Assembly: GCA_907165065.1 (NCBI GenBank)
Contig: OU015529.1
Span: forward strand, 12,220,554 to 12,284,553
Length of the DNA: 64,000 nt
Reading direction: 5' to 3'
DNA from: Caprimulgus europaeus
Lineage: Eukaryota; Chordata; Aves; Caprimulgiformes; Caprimulgidae
Shown: one piece after another, positions 50,554-62,230 of the stretch
How the letters are laid out: every line of letters begins with the position of its first letter
Position numbering within the stretch: the first letter of the stretch is position 1
Notes under the pieces: generated by a model
What the model was told of the DNA's origin: nothing
What the model saw: the letters and a program-made list of their open reading frames with translations, nothing else
The model's database searches: none
Translations under genes and position numbers: made by a program

Positions 50554-51782
50554 TCAGCTGATGCCAAAATGCCAATGAATGCTGTCACCTGGGGAGGTGA
50601 ATTGGAGTGTGAGGACACATATTGCCAACTCAAAGCACCTCTGCTCTTTTTTGTGGGATCCCATCCTTTTGTCTTACAGTAGTTCCCAAACCAATACAAA
50701 TAAAAGAAAATATAGTTCTCCCAACCAAAATTGATGACTTGGGCCTGAAGAGCACCATGAGCAACATCTTCCTGTACATATGTATATGAAAAAAGAGATT
50801 ATGACTGCTTTTTTATTTCATGTGTTTTATTTGGTAGAGGTAAGAAGAGATAATTGAAATTAACATTCAATTTAAACCAGAGGAAACTTCTTGCAGCTGT
50901 CTGGCTTCAGACTGAAAGCTGTATTTCTTTTGAATGGGCACATCAAGTAAATTTTTAGGGCTTTCGGAATGTTTTCCTGTGAAAAGAAACACTCAGTCCT
51001 CTACCCAAACCTTGCCAATTACTGTAGAAATACTAAGGTGTCTTTGTGTATACCCAGGAACAAATCCTTATCTCAGTTCTCCAAAAGCCACTCAGTTATG
51101 GAGTATCCTGTTTTTGTTAACCCTTCAAAGTGTATGAGAGAACATTAATGAAAAACCAGCTGAAGGTGCTTCCACTCAGAGACCGTCTTCCATCTCCACC
51201 CTATTCTTACTCACAGGCTTTTACACCTCCTGTAGATCTTGATTTCAGGCCTATCTTAAACCTTGCATCTCATGTTTGGTCCCTGGAAAAGAGGAAAGTG
51301 TTAAACCTAAGGATTTGCTTTCTACATAATTTAATCACTTCAAATCATGCATGGGGAACAAGGACCCAAAGAGGGATCCATCAAGTCAGTAATGTCAGCC
51401 TGTGCTATTATAAACCTGTCCTCATATTTTGCTTTCCCATCATTCTTATGGGGAAGTACACTAGACTACAAGGATTTTTTTTCCTAACAACACATTTATT
51501 TCTTTAAATTAATTCTCATTCTCTTCATAGCGACTTTACTGTTTGGCATTACTTTCTAAACTAAGCACCTGCCCTACTCATCCTAGATTTATTAACATTA
51601 GCAGAGACACAGCTAGCATTATTTTAGATGCAATATTTTCAGTGCATCCCCGTGCAAGGACATTTATGAAGTCTCCATTTAATATTTCAACTCTTTTACT
51701 GTCCTCCCTAGTAACTTCATTTCCAATTTTCTTCCACCACAATCTTTTTTCCTATAACACCTCTAGGCTTTGCAATGCTGAA

Positions 51783-51819
51783 ATATATGTACACATACAT
51801 ACATATATATACATGTATA
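51783..51819. repeat. Degenerate CATA/TATA simple repeat
   Basis: Alternating purine-pyrimidine words (ACATACATACATATATATAC). A short microsatellite. Confidence 0.85.
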
Positions 51820-54800
51820 AAGCCAGCCCAGTTACAGAAGTGGAATAGAACATTTAATTTCTTTCTTCAAATCATTTCACACCTTTTCCAGCTCCCTGAG
51901 AACTAGCATTGAAAATATATTCTTGGCATTTCTGGGTCTTGAACTTTTATCAGGGCTGCTTTTTGTATCTGGGAGTTTTTAGTCTTGAAAGCTGTTTCAG
52001 TCTTTGTTGCATGCTCACATTTGAAGATTTACCTGTTGCAGAATAAAGATGTTTTCCAAATTAAATTAAGAAGTAAAGTGCATGGTAAATTTCCTGATTA
52101 ACATATAATCTGAATGTTTAGGTAAAGAGCTACAGAATAAGAGGTCCTGGCATGTGTCCCCGTGAGCAGAGATCTGCTGCATGGTGCCAGATTGCATCAT
52201 GTTCATCCAAGATACTTTCTTCTACTACCCACTGCTTCAGTTCCCTTCTTAGTTAGTGTCTTATATAGTCTCCCACTGTGTTCTTAGGTCTCGTTTCTCA
52301 GGCATTTGCAGTCTTTGGATTGATATCTGAATTTTGGAAGTAATTTTATTGGTGTGGGAGATTTCCCTGAAAAAAACATGGACAGACAGAAATAATGTAG
52401 TAGAAATCAAAGAAGAAACACCATTCACAGACATGATCTTGCTTTGACTAATTTCAGTGATGGAGGATCCCCCCCCAACCCAGCCAGTATATCCCCATGT
52501 AACATATTGCCTTGTTTTCCCTAGTCTCCTTTTAAAAAGTCCCAAGCAGCATGGCTCCCTCTAATTGAAATTCTACAGTAATTTCCTTTTATAAGATTGA
52601 TGGACAGGGTGAAAAACTGATCAGTCCTCTCTTTTAAGTCCCAGAACAGAAGAATAATGGTTCATTTGATTAAATTAATGGCTTGCAGGTTTCAAAGAAT
52701 TAAAAAGTAGTCAGGCTGCAAAATTCACTTCCCTAGGAGAGTCACTCAGTCAAACGTGGTTAGTAGATTTTAGAAAGGGTAGAGATAGTGTTATTCACAT
52801 TAAAACCACACAGATAAGGTTTACTTGGAGAGGATGGTCAAATCTATTTTGCATTCCAAAGGTAAAATTCTCTACTGCTGAGAGCTTGGAAGGGTTCTTT
52901 GTCCCTTCCTCCTCACTTTCAATGACATTTAGTGTAGGATTTGGTGGGCAAAATCTGACACTGTTGGCAAAATGGCCTTTACTTAGTCCAAGGTCTCACT
53001 AACTTAGCCTTCATTCATGCCCTAATGCAGCCACCTCAAGTAGAGCAGAGATACAGCTGCCACACCATGGCACTACTCCCCTGGATTGTTTAAACAACAT
53101 CAGATAAGGGCTGGGCTACCTTCTGAGATAACTCCAACACCAAACACATTGGTGTCCTGATAGCACAAGCAATAATGACAGCTCTTGCTCTCTCATTTTG
53201 TATTTACCCTCAAGACACTGAAGTGCTGTCTGAAACCTGCTGAGGGATGGTGGACACCCTATACCTTTTTCTTGCTCCCTATGGACAAGGTAGTCCTCTA
53301 TTTCCTTCTTCTCATGACTAGTTAGGGACATTATGACTGTTATTCCTTCATTTCAGTGCCAGCTGTGCATCCAAGAAGCAGGGAAAGAGCCATTCCCAAC
53401 CAGGAAGTTATGTAGATACTTGTCACTTGATCACTTTCATGCCAGTTCCCAACTCCAAAGGGCATTTCATGTGGGCTCAGTCCCATGGCAGGGGACAAGT
53501 AGTTGATAGTATCTCCCCAGCCCTCTGGAACACTCTTGCATCAGTTGGGAATGTGTCCACAACCCACGTAGCCATGGCCACATTTTGCCCTGACCATATT
53601 CCAGCAGGCAAATGATCTCATGTCCCCACAGAAATGTCCTGCAGCTTGGATGGAAAACTATGAAATAATGTAAACTTAAACTATTTCAATACTAAATCTG
53701 TGTCAACCTCCTCTGTTTATCCTTTGGGATTTGACTTTTCCCTTGTATAACAGATAGGGTCCTTTGATATATGGCCTTCAGATTAACTCAAAAAGCAAAA
53801 TAAATAATCTTTATGCCAGAGAGAAAATAAGCATCTGGTTCATTGCAGAAAATGCATACAGCAAGCTCAATAGAAATATCCCATGGAGATGTTTGAAATG
53901 GCAGGGAAACCAGCTCTGAGAATCAATATGTCTTGTAAAAAAAAGGTTCAGTCACATCTTGTTGGGCATAATGGAAATTGATTGGCAGTTATCTATTAGT
54001 GATAATTTCTGTTTGATGACTTGCCATATGTTATCAAGCTCTAAATCAGAGGGGAGTGGATTAAATGAATAGATTCTGTCATGAAAAAAGTACAGGGTAC
54101 CAGCAGCATAGCAGAGGATGTTATGTATAATATGCGCAGCGTCCTTCTAAGAGAGATGAATTCCTTAAACTACCCTAATTTTAAATACACAGGGGCTATG
54201 TAGCCTGACAGATTTACAGATCTGAGAGTCCTAGGAACCCTTTCACTCAAATCTTTTACTTGCTGCCTTTCAGTGACAGGCAATCAGTGAAACGTCTATA
54301 GGCGTTTCAAATGATCTTTCCTTTAAGATTCAATAAGACTTTACATCTGCTGAGGCAAACCTATTAAAGGAGACTTTGTGATACAGTCCAGAGCTCTTCA
54401 TAAGTGCTGCAAGCTACACCGAGCTCAGGTCTATTTCTGGGAATGTCACTTGGGCAGGAGGGTCATCTGTAAAGCATTTCCCCCTAACAATTATAATTAC
54501 AATGAGTTGAAGAACAGACCCTGAAACTCAGCATACGAAGTTATGAACCTCCAGTCAAGTATAATACTGACATTCTGTTGAAGGCCCATTAATCCAATAC
54601 ACCAGCATGGGCAGGTAGCATGAATTCAGTAGTTTGAAAACTGCCTTTACTCATCTTCAGGAACTACCTCTGACGATAGTGTTAAAATTTTGCTTCCTCC
54701 TTCATAGCAAAATACTGCCATTATTACACAGAAGATGCTGTGCAACGATTATGAGTGAATACAGCTTAAGGGAGCTCATTTTAGTGAGTTCTGACAGAAG

Positions 54801-54828
54801 TTTTAATGCTATCTTATTTGGGAAAATC

Positions 54829-54872
54829 CAGGTAGCTGAATTATCCAGCTACCTGAAGTACTCAGCTACCTG
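54829..54872. repeat. Three CAGCTACCTG words forming a hairpin
   Basis: CAGGTAGCTG (54829-54838) and CAGCTACCTG (54846-54855) are perfect inverted 10-mers around a 7-base loop. A second direct CAGCTACCTG follows at 54863-54872. The words contain CAGCTA and CAGGTA, near-E-box cores (CACCTG-like on one strand). Either downstream copy can pair with the first. Confidence 0.9.
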
Positions 54873-57800
54873 ATGCCTTCTTATGGTAGGAAGAACAGGA
54901 GATGAAAGAAGTGGAGAGAGGTATCTCTTAAATGTGTCTTTTCCTCTGATCATCCTACCTAGGGCTTACAGCAATGCTGTATCTGATAGCAGAGCTTCAG
55001 CATGTCGAGGACCCCAGTACCCTGCCATGTAGGATTATGTAAAAGTCTCGTTCATTACATGGTGCTGCATCTTGCCCAAACTTTTTTTTTCCCTCTTTTG
55101 TTTTCTGTGGATTACTCTTTTAGAATTACTATTATCCTACAAATTATTGAAACCCAGCCCTGAATGGCTTCAAATCTAAATTCAAAATACAGAACTGTGG
55201 GCTTTTAGAGAAAGCTCCCCCTTGTGCCCTGAGACTGCAGTCCCTCCCTGGTAAGCTTGGGAGAGCTCTCTCCTCCACTCCTCTGCTCACTCAACCTTGC
55301 AGCTTGACAGAAGCAGAAGCTGTAATGTGAAGGCTTGTGTTTTACCTCTGAGAAGAAAAATGCATCTCCATTTTAATTTGAAAACTGAAGCCAAAAAGAG
55401 AACAATTTTGTAATTTATATTAAAAAAAAAAGAGCAGCTCCAATGCTAGGTTTCCTAATTTAATAAAATAGGTTGTTAACTAAAACTACAATGTCTGGAA
55501 TGACTATTGATTTGCAAGCTATTTTTTCCTAGGTGGGAGGAGGAGAGGAATGGGTTGAGAGTTTCCACCGAGCAGGGAGCTAGGCAGGAAAAAATAAGTA
55601 TGTGAATGCTTTTCCTGCTTGCAATATCTGGGGCCTGATGCCCCAGTATGGATTAGATATCCAAGGTGGTTGTACCAGTTTGCAAGTGAAAGGCAGTGAT
55701 TAGCACAGTGTAGGAGAAAAATAGCCTCAGTTAATCAGAATTACACCTTTTTGGAGATAACAATTTGTTAATTATTTGAAAAGAGTTGAATTATGTCTTG
55801 GCAAGGGAAGAGGAGTTTTTAACCACTTAGCACCAAATAACTAATGACTAATAAATGGATGCTTAATGCTGCCTTCTGCTTTAAAGGATCTTTGCAAAAC
55901 TTCTGCTTATTCACTGACAAAGGAAAGGTGTTGTTTTAGCTCAAGGAAGATGTCCTGTTTTCAGAACAAATGGGTGTGAATAGATGTGGACCCGAAATTA
56001 GAATCAATTCAGTAACGATCAGAGCAACTCGGTCCTTGAAAACCTTTCTATGTGAAAAAGAACATCCTTCCCAGAAACCCATTATACACTAGTAGAAAAA
56101 CAGACAAACCTGGGTGGAGGTGGACAACAAACCAGCTGTAATCCTGTTTTTGAAATAGTTATGCTTTTGCATGAAGTGATGTGAATAGTTTCTGGTTCCA
56201 GCGGGAGGTTGTTCTCAGAGACAGCCACATGGGTAGAGGCTGAAGATTTAAAGATTTAAATAGCTTTGGGTGAAACACTTTCCACTCCTATTCATTTGCA
56301 GACTGGAATTACCAACAGAAGGATTAGAAAATCTCATATGAGATTACTCTCCTGAGACTGGCAATCCAATTTTGCATACTCCAGTAATCCAGATAACACT
56401 CCACGCTGCTATATGCTTTTAGTGAATAAACCATCTGACATTTATGGAGCTTGCACTTTCATAAGGTACTAAACACTGAAAACAAATCTGACAAAATAAA
56501 TCTTTATGGTGTTTGATGCTTTTCTGATCTATTCCCAGTTGTCTAAGGAATTAGGAACTGAGGTGAGAGAAAATATGACAATGAGGGCATGTTAGTGGGC
56601 AACTAAGGCTAGACACATCAGTTGACCTACAGAACCAAAGAGCTGTAGTATTGTCACTGTGGGTTTAAGGATTACATCTCACTACTGTTACTGGTCAGTC
56701 TGCTGTCAGCTCTGCTTTCCTGAAGGCAAGTGCAAGGGAAGCCGAGCCAGGAGCGGAGCTCCTCTGGCACACCATGAGGCTGCAGAAGGCAAGGGGACTG
56801 CCACCAAAGGAACCACAGCCCTGGAAGCAACTCAGGCTTCAAAAAATGGCAATTGATTTATTGCCCTAGATTCAGAAGGGACGTTAAAAAAAAAAAAGTT
56901 TACACTTAGCCTGTGTTAACTGGAGGAAAAATGGCCTGGTAGCAGCTTTCTTGTGTGACTGGATTAATCATTCCTCCAGGATTACATCTATACCTGAAAA
57001 GTGTCAATAATCACAGTCTTTGCTTTGTCTCTTTGCATGTCCTCAGATGAAGTCCTGATCCTATGCAGGCCCTTTGGGAGGGAAGGATATTCTCCTCGTG
57101 ACCCCTTCCCTTTGTACATGAATGCTGGCTCAGGAAGCCAAGTGCTTCCTTTACCTCCTAATGCTGTATTTAGGAGTAAAGGATTTTAAATCACTCTTGT
57201 GCTTTCTTTGGGCTTGTCATGTTTGCATTCACAAAACAGAGGGGACTCTCTCTGGAGCACGTTGCTGTGTGCACAGCTTCAGCAGTGGCTCTGGCACTGA
57301 AAAGACAACTCTGTGGGAAACTCTTGGCTGTGAGGTACATCAGGTCTGCCCTGGTGAGAAGAGTGCTCCTTCTGCCCCTGCAGAGGATATTTTAGGGATA
57401 ATCTAGGTGTCACAGGTAGTGACATTTCAATGTGGCTTAGGTTTTGCTAATGCTTCATTTTATAAAACCCAAATCCTTTCCTATCAATTAAACAGAGTAA
57501 ACTGTAAATTGTTAGAGAGCATCAGATCTCAGGCTGAGCTGTACACCTCGCTTTGCATAGTGGCTTTTTTAATGGGGTCTCTAAAGAGTAAAACAGCAAG
57601 CAGATGTCACCTAAATAACCAAAGTGACCGAATCTGTGATAATATCCAGATATCAAAGTTGGGCCTGACAGCTGCTCCTGTACAAAACACAGTTGCTGGA
57701 CAAGAGCTCTTCTGAATTCTGTGGGAAAACGGAGCCAGCCGGGATCTAACACCGCACCTGTCCACACCCTCCCAAGCCATCAGCAGTGCTACCTGAAAAA

Positions 57801-58686
57801 TGGGACCAAATTTCATGTTTTAAATTGCACACAAGATAAGTGTTTGAAAGAATGATGTTATAATGGACATCTTAATGCGGTATTAAAGCAAGGTAATTCA
57901 TCTCTTCCTATGAAGACTTAAAGGGTTAGCATTCAGTGTCTTCCCTTAATCCTCCAGATATTTTCATTGTAAGGTAATGGCTTTGGAGGGAATTGTTTTG
58001 GGGATCAAAACAGTTAGGCAGATATTATGTCAGTAATGTTTTGCCAGTACTGTAATCAGGGAAAATATTTTTTCCACAACAGAAAAGAACTAGGCACTGA
58101 GCCACTAGAAAGTGTAATTACTAGAAGACTTTAAAACATGACAATTTTGTCCCAATTAGCTTTATAATAATTTATTTATAAAATTCCAGTAGACGTAGTT
58201 ACATTCTGCAACCCATTTGTTCTTGTAAGATGTGTGCCCCATTAGACAGTGAACGAGAAGGTCATTAACCTGCACTGGTAGTTCAGATTATGTTATTAGG
58301 TTGAATTTAGTTTCTTTGCTGGTGGGTGTTGACATTTTGGAGTGCTTTCAGGGTAATTTATTTACAGTCATTCAGTTCTTTTCAGTCAGTCAGAAACATT
58401 GCAGTTCTAAAGTACTGCAGGTCTGATGAAGACAGATAGCTTTCTTGGTTAAATTTCAGATGAGACTTTGTGCTTCTGATATTTTTTATGCTCTTTTCAT
58501 GAAAGTGAGTTTATGGCACCACTCATGCAAAATATTAAAAAAATTATGAGTCAGGTCCCATCAAAATCAGCAGCTATAACTTAAACTCATGAGTTTTAAA
58601 TATAATAAATTCTGTCTATTTTTCTGATGCCTTCTGTATTTAGAGATTTGAGGGTTACATTCAAGAAATTTTTTTTTCCATAGGGA

Positions 58687-58700
58687 TTTTTTTTTTTTTT
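58687..58700 (+). repeat. Poly-T tract, 14 T
   Basis: Fourteen T followed by CCTTTC. Low complexity only. Confidence 0.9.
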
Positions 58701-59704
58701 CCTTTCTTAAGCAGCCAGAGAGTGCTGTCCCATCATCCCAAGAATGAAGCATGACCCAAATGCAAGCTTTGACAAGTGAGACCTGGGAAGGGAAAACCTT
58801 CAGTTTTATCAGTGCAGCTGTGGCTGACCACGAATGACACCTAATGGCATACCAAACTGAATTCATGCTTCTCTTGGAGTCGGAAAACTGGTGCACCTTG
58901 CGCTGAGCAGAAACTGCCAAAGAGCCTCAGGACTACAAAGAAGCACAACCAGAGCCAAGATAGTCTGAAATAGTGGATCCTGCCTTCCTCTCACTGTTGC
59001 GTTTGCTCGGTTGTGAGTTCAAAATAGGGCACATCTTTCCTGGTCCATAGTAAACCTTCCACTTCTCCTCTGGTCTCCACAGTCTCTTGAGCCCACACTG
59101 TTAATAGTAGTGCTTCAAAAGACAGATGATGTGAAAATGGCAAGTTTATCTCGATTAAAACAACCCTGAAGAAGGGGACATGTTGGGAAGGAAGGTTTCA
59201 AAAATGTGTTGCCCCATTTGCACTTGTTGAGTTGTCATGCCTTGTTTGATTTCCAGAAAAAACATAGGGAAAGTAATCAGGCAAGGGAGAAGACACTACT
59301 GACTAGGGTTTGCAAAGTGCTATTTCTTCCCATTGCTTTGCCTGGTGAAACCTGCAGGGATCTTTCTGCTCATGGTGAGGTTTTTTCCCCCAGATACAAA
59401 TCCAACCTAAGCTTCCAAAGGTTTTCTTTTTTCAAGGAAACCTTTTGGTCAGCCATTTCCATTTCTTTTTAATAAATGGTCTTCCCTCAAATTGTCTCTG
59501 CTACAAGAGCAATTCAGGGAAAACAGATGACTCTGCACACTCTTAAAAATCCCAGCCTCTCAAATGGTATGTGCAGATACCATTCAGTGATGCCAAAATG
59601 GGTTTTGCAAATTGCTGAAAGGCAGAACCAACAACCACCGAGTTTGCAAGGAAAGCCTTGTCTCCATGAAGATTAAAAAGAAGATATTTCTGTCTTGTTC
59701 TGTT

Positions 59705-59742
59705 ATTTTTTCTTCTTTTCTTTCCTTTTTTTTTTTTTTTTT
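59705..59742 (+). repeat. T-rich pyrimidine tract ending in 17 T
   Basis: Almost pure C/T tract followed by GACAG, acceptor-like. The frame running through it is long only because TTT codons contain no stop. Confidence 0.9.
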
Positions 59743-61835
59743 GACAGCTTTCAGTCTTATTCGTTAAAAAATCATGATATGGCTGTGGGGAAAAAAAAAA
59801 TCTCACCACCCACACCTGCTTTTAATGATCTTCATGACTCTATCTGCAAGGATGACACTATTTCTTGTTTTATTTTTACTGCAACTCATACATTTCCCTC
59901 TAGTATCCTGTGCTCCAGAAAAGCAGTAGAGATCAATCGTGGAATTTTTTTAAGGGTAGAAGTGCCCTTCCCTTGGCTCAGAGAGGTGCAATGTGAGTAC
60001 CAGTGTCCATAGGGTGGTGTGGTACAGTATACCCCATCCCATCACACCCCCGTGTTTGGGCTGGGCTGGCCCCCTGCTTGCTGTCCTGCCATCTCTTTCA
60101 GACCCAAAGCTCCCTGAAACAATGTTCTCCTACCTGGTTGCTGTTGATTACTTCAAAATACCTTGTGTCTGAATCTCAGGCTATGAAAAGAGGTGTTTAT
60201 CTCAGGAGAGGAAAATTGCAGTCCCTTAAGTTGGTTCTGTGAAAGATGCTGGGAAACCTGCTTCTCACTGTGCACGTTTTTGCTACCTGCCTGTAGCCCT
60301 TTGTGAGCTCGGAGGGATACAAAAGTGTCTCTAAGCCTCACTGACACCCATTTGACTAATTGTGTACTTAAATTGGGAGGTCGATTCAGCACTTCAGGAC
60401 CTTGAAATGTAACTTCTCATCTCACTTCTGCTGAGCAGATCTACCTCTAGGCAGGGATATGCTGTCCATTTCCTCATTTGTTGTGAAAACTGTGGAAATA
60501 GCACTCTGTTAATCATTGCATGACTCCTGAATAAACATGTACTATGCAAGGTTTGCCTTTGTGGAGAAAATAGTTCTCCCTTTCAGGAGCTGTTTGGATA
60601 AAAGCAGGTGTTGTCATGGTAAGATGAATTCTGGCACTCCTTTGGTGGAATTAACAATTCCAGCTTTGATTCTGAAGTGAAAATAACAATAAAACACATG
60701 AATGAAGTGAATAAATCACAGCTAATCAACTGGACAGCACTCCATACAGAGTAGGGAAAGAGAGGATTACTAAACAGTCTTATAGTTGCTATATAATAAA
60801 AACCTAAATAAGACATGCAATTTTACACTCTCACATTCATATCTGTTAGAGATACAGGAAATAATACAATTTCCACTGTTAACTACAGCTTTCCTGTGTG
60901 TTTGGGACAGTATCAATTATTTATTAACTGTCAAAAGCAGAAGTACTACCTAAATTGTCAAAATCTTGTTATATGTTTCCTGCTATGTGTTTGTTCAATA
61001 GCACATAGTTTGATGGAAGTGGATTATATAGGCACAGCCACACTGTAGCTGTTAGAGCTGTCACTTTCTCTCTTCCACTGCCTCACTGTTTGGAGGCATT
61101 TATGAGCTCAACAGGCTCCCTGTGGCTCATTTTCTCTCTTGATCCCTGATCACGTTATACAGAACTTCTCTGTGTCATGATAGTAACAAAGAATAACTGC
61201 TCAGGGCTTTGGCAAAGTAATGCATGCATCAGTTGGGATGAGGGGATGTGGATTCTCGTTAGCACTGCCCAGTGTGGCATAGGCTTTCAGGTATATGGAA
61301 TCAGGCTGCCTTTTCTTCATGATGTAGATTGTTTAGATCCAACCTGAAATTATACGACCAAAATTCATGGGATAATCAACATGCCATTAAAGAACTCTGC
61401 AGGGTTCCAGTAGTCCACCATTGTTTCAGACATGCTAATTTGATGGTGAGTGAATAACGTGGGATATAATTGAACAGAAAAGAGTGAGACAGCCTTAATG
61501 CATCAGTTTAAGTAAGTCATGTGGGTACATTTGAAAACTCATCTGGAGAAGGCTGTGATATTGGTCTGTGGTAGATGCCAGGTGAAGGCAGTGGTGAAAT
61601 AATGGTGGAAAATGTGCCAAAGATGGAGCGAAAGTTTGCTGTTTGTTTTAGCAGTGGGAAGATCCATGGAAGGCATATTTCCAGAGCATGATAAATACTC
61701 CTGTAGATCAGTTCATCTTTGGTTCATCATAGTCTTGGGGCAAATTCCCACTCAGAAAATCTCTAATCTGTGGATTGCCAGAAGCTGAAAAAGATTTTCA
61801 CAAAACGGTGCTTTTTAACTTGTTTGGCACATCAG

Positions 61836-62230
61836 TCATAGAATCATAGAATAGTTTGAGTTGGAAGAGACCTTAAAGATCACCTAGTTCCAACCCCCCT
61901 GCCATGAGCAGGAACACCTTCCACTAGACCAGGTTGCTCAAAGCCCCATCCAACTTAGCCTTGAACACTTCCAGGGAGGGGGCATCCACAACTTCCTTGG
62001 GCAACCTGTTCCAGTGTCTAACCACCCTCACTGTGAAGAACTTCTTCCTAATATCTAATCTAAATCTACTTTCTTCCAGTTTAAAGTCATTACCTCTTGT
62101 TCTATCACTCCCTGCCCTTGAAAAAAGCTCCTCCCCAGCCTTCCTGTATCCTCTTTGGGTACTGGAAGGCTGCTATAAAGTCTTCCCAGAGCCTCCTCTT
62201 CTCCAGGCTGAACAGTCCCAGTTCTCTCAG
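61836..62230 (-). mobile_element. CR1 LINE, 3' fragment of about 0.4 kb
   Basis: The plus strand starts TCATAGAATCATAGAATAGT and runs through GAGTTGGAAGAGACCTTAAA, CCTAGTTCCAACCCCCCTGC, AACACCTTCCACTAGACCAG, GGCAACCTGTTCCAGTGTCT, GTGAAGAACTTCTTCCTAAT and CTCCAGGCTGAACAGTCCCA. Reverse-complemented, this is the C-terminal end of CR1 ORF2 plus the 3' untranslated region and terminal ATTCTATGA repeat typical of birds. The element lies on the minus strand with its 3' end at 61836. It is the best preserved CR1 here and is 5'-truncated near 62230, where the match fades. The 252-codon plus-strand frame at 61934-62692 is an antisense shadow. Confidence 0.97.

Larger units (their letters stand above)
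50554..61835. other. Long unique non-coding stretch
   Basis: This 11 kb stretch has no recognisable gene or transposon. It holds a CATA/TATA patch (51783-51819), the CAGCTACCTG triplet of words at 54829-54872, T tracts at 58687-58700 and 59726-59742, and a small GC-rich island at about 56720-56850 that encodes Lys/Ala/Thr-rich frames in more than one phase. A+T-rich parts around 53930-54080, 55730-55870 and 58100-58420 have homeodomain-like words and could be conserved non-coding DNA. Plus-strand frames of 125, 102 and 105 codons have no domain signal. Confidence 0.55.

Noticed and set aside
56659-56856. Lys/Ala/Thr-rich frame in a GC-rich patch, thought of as a small acidic or chromatin protein exon
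   Set aside because: Other phases are open too, there is no acceptor or donor that fits, and no family is recognised.
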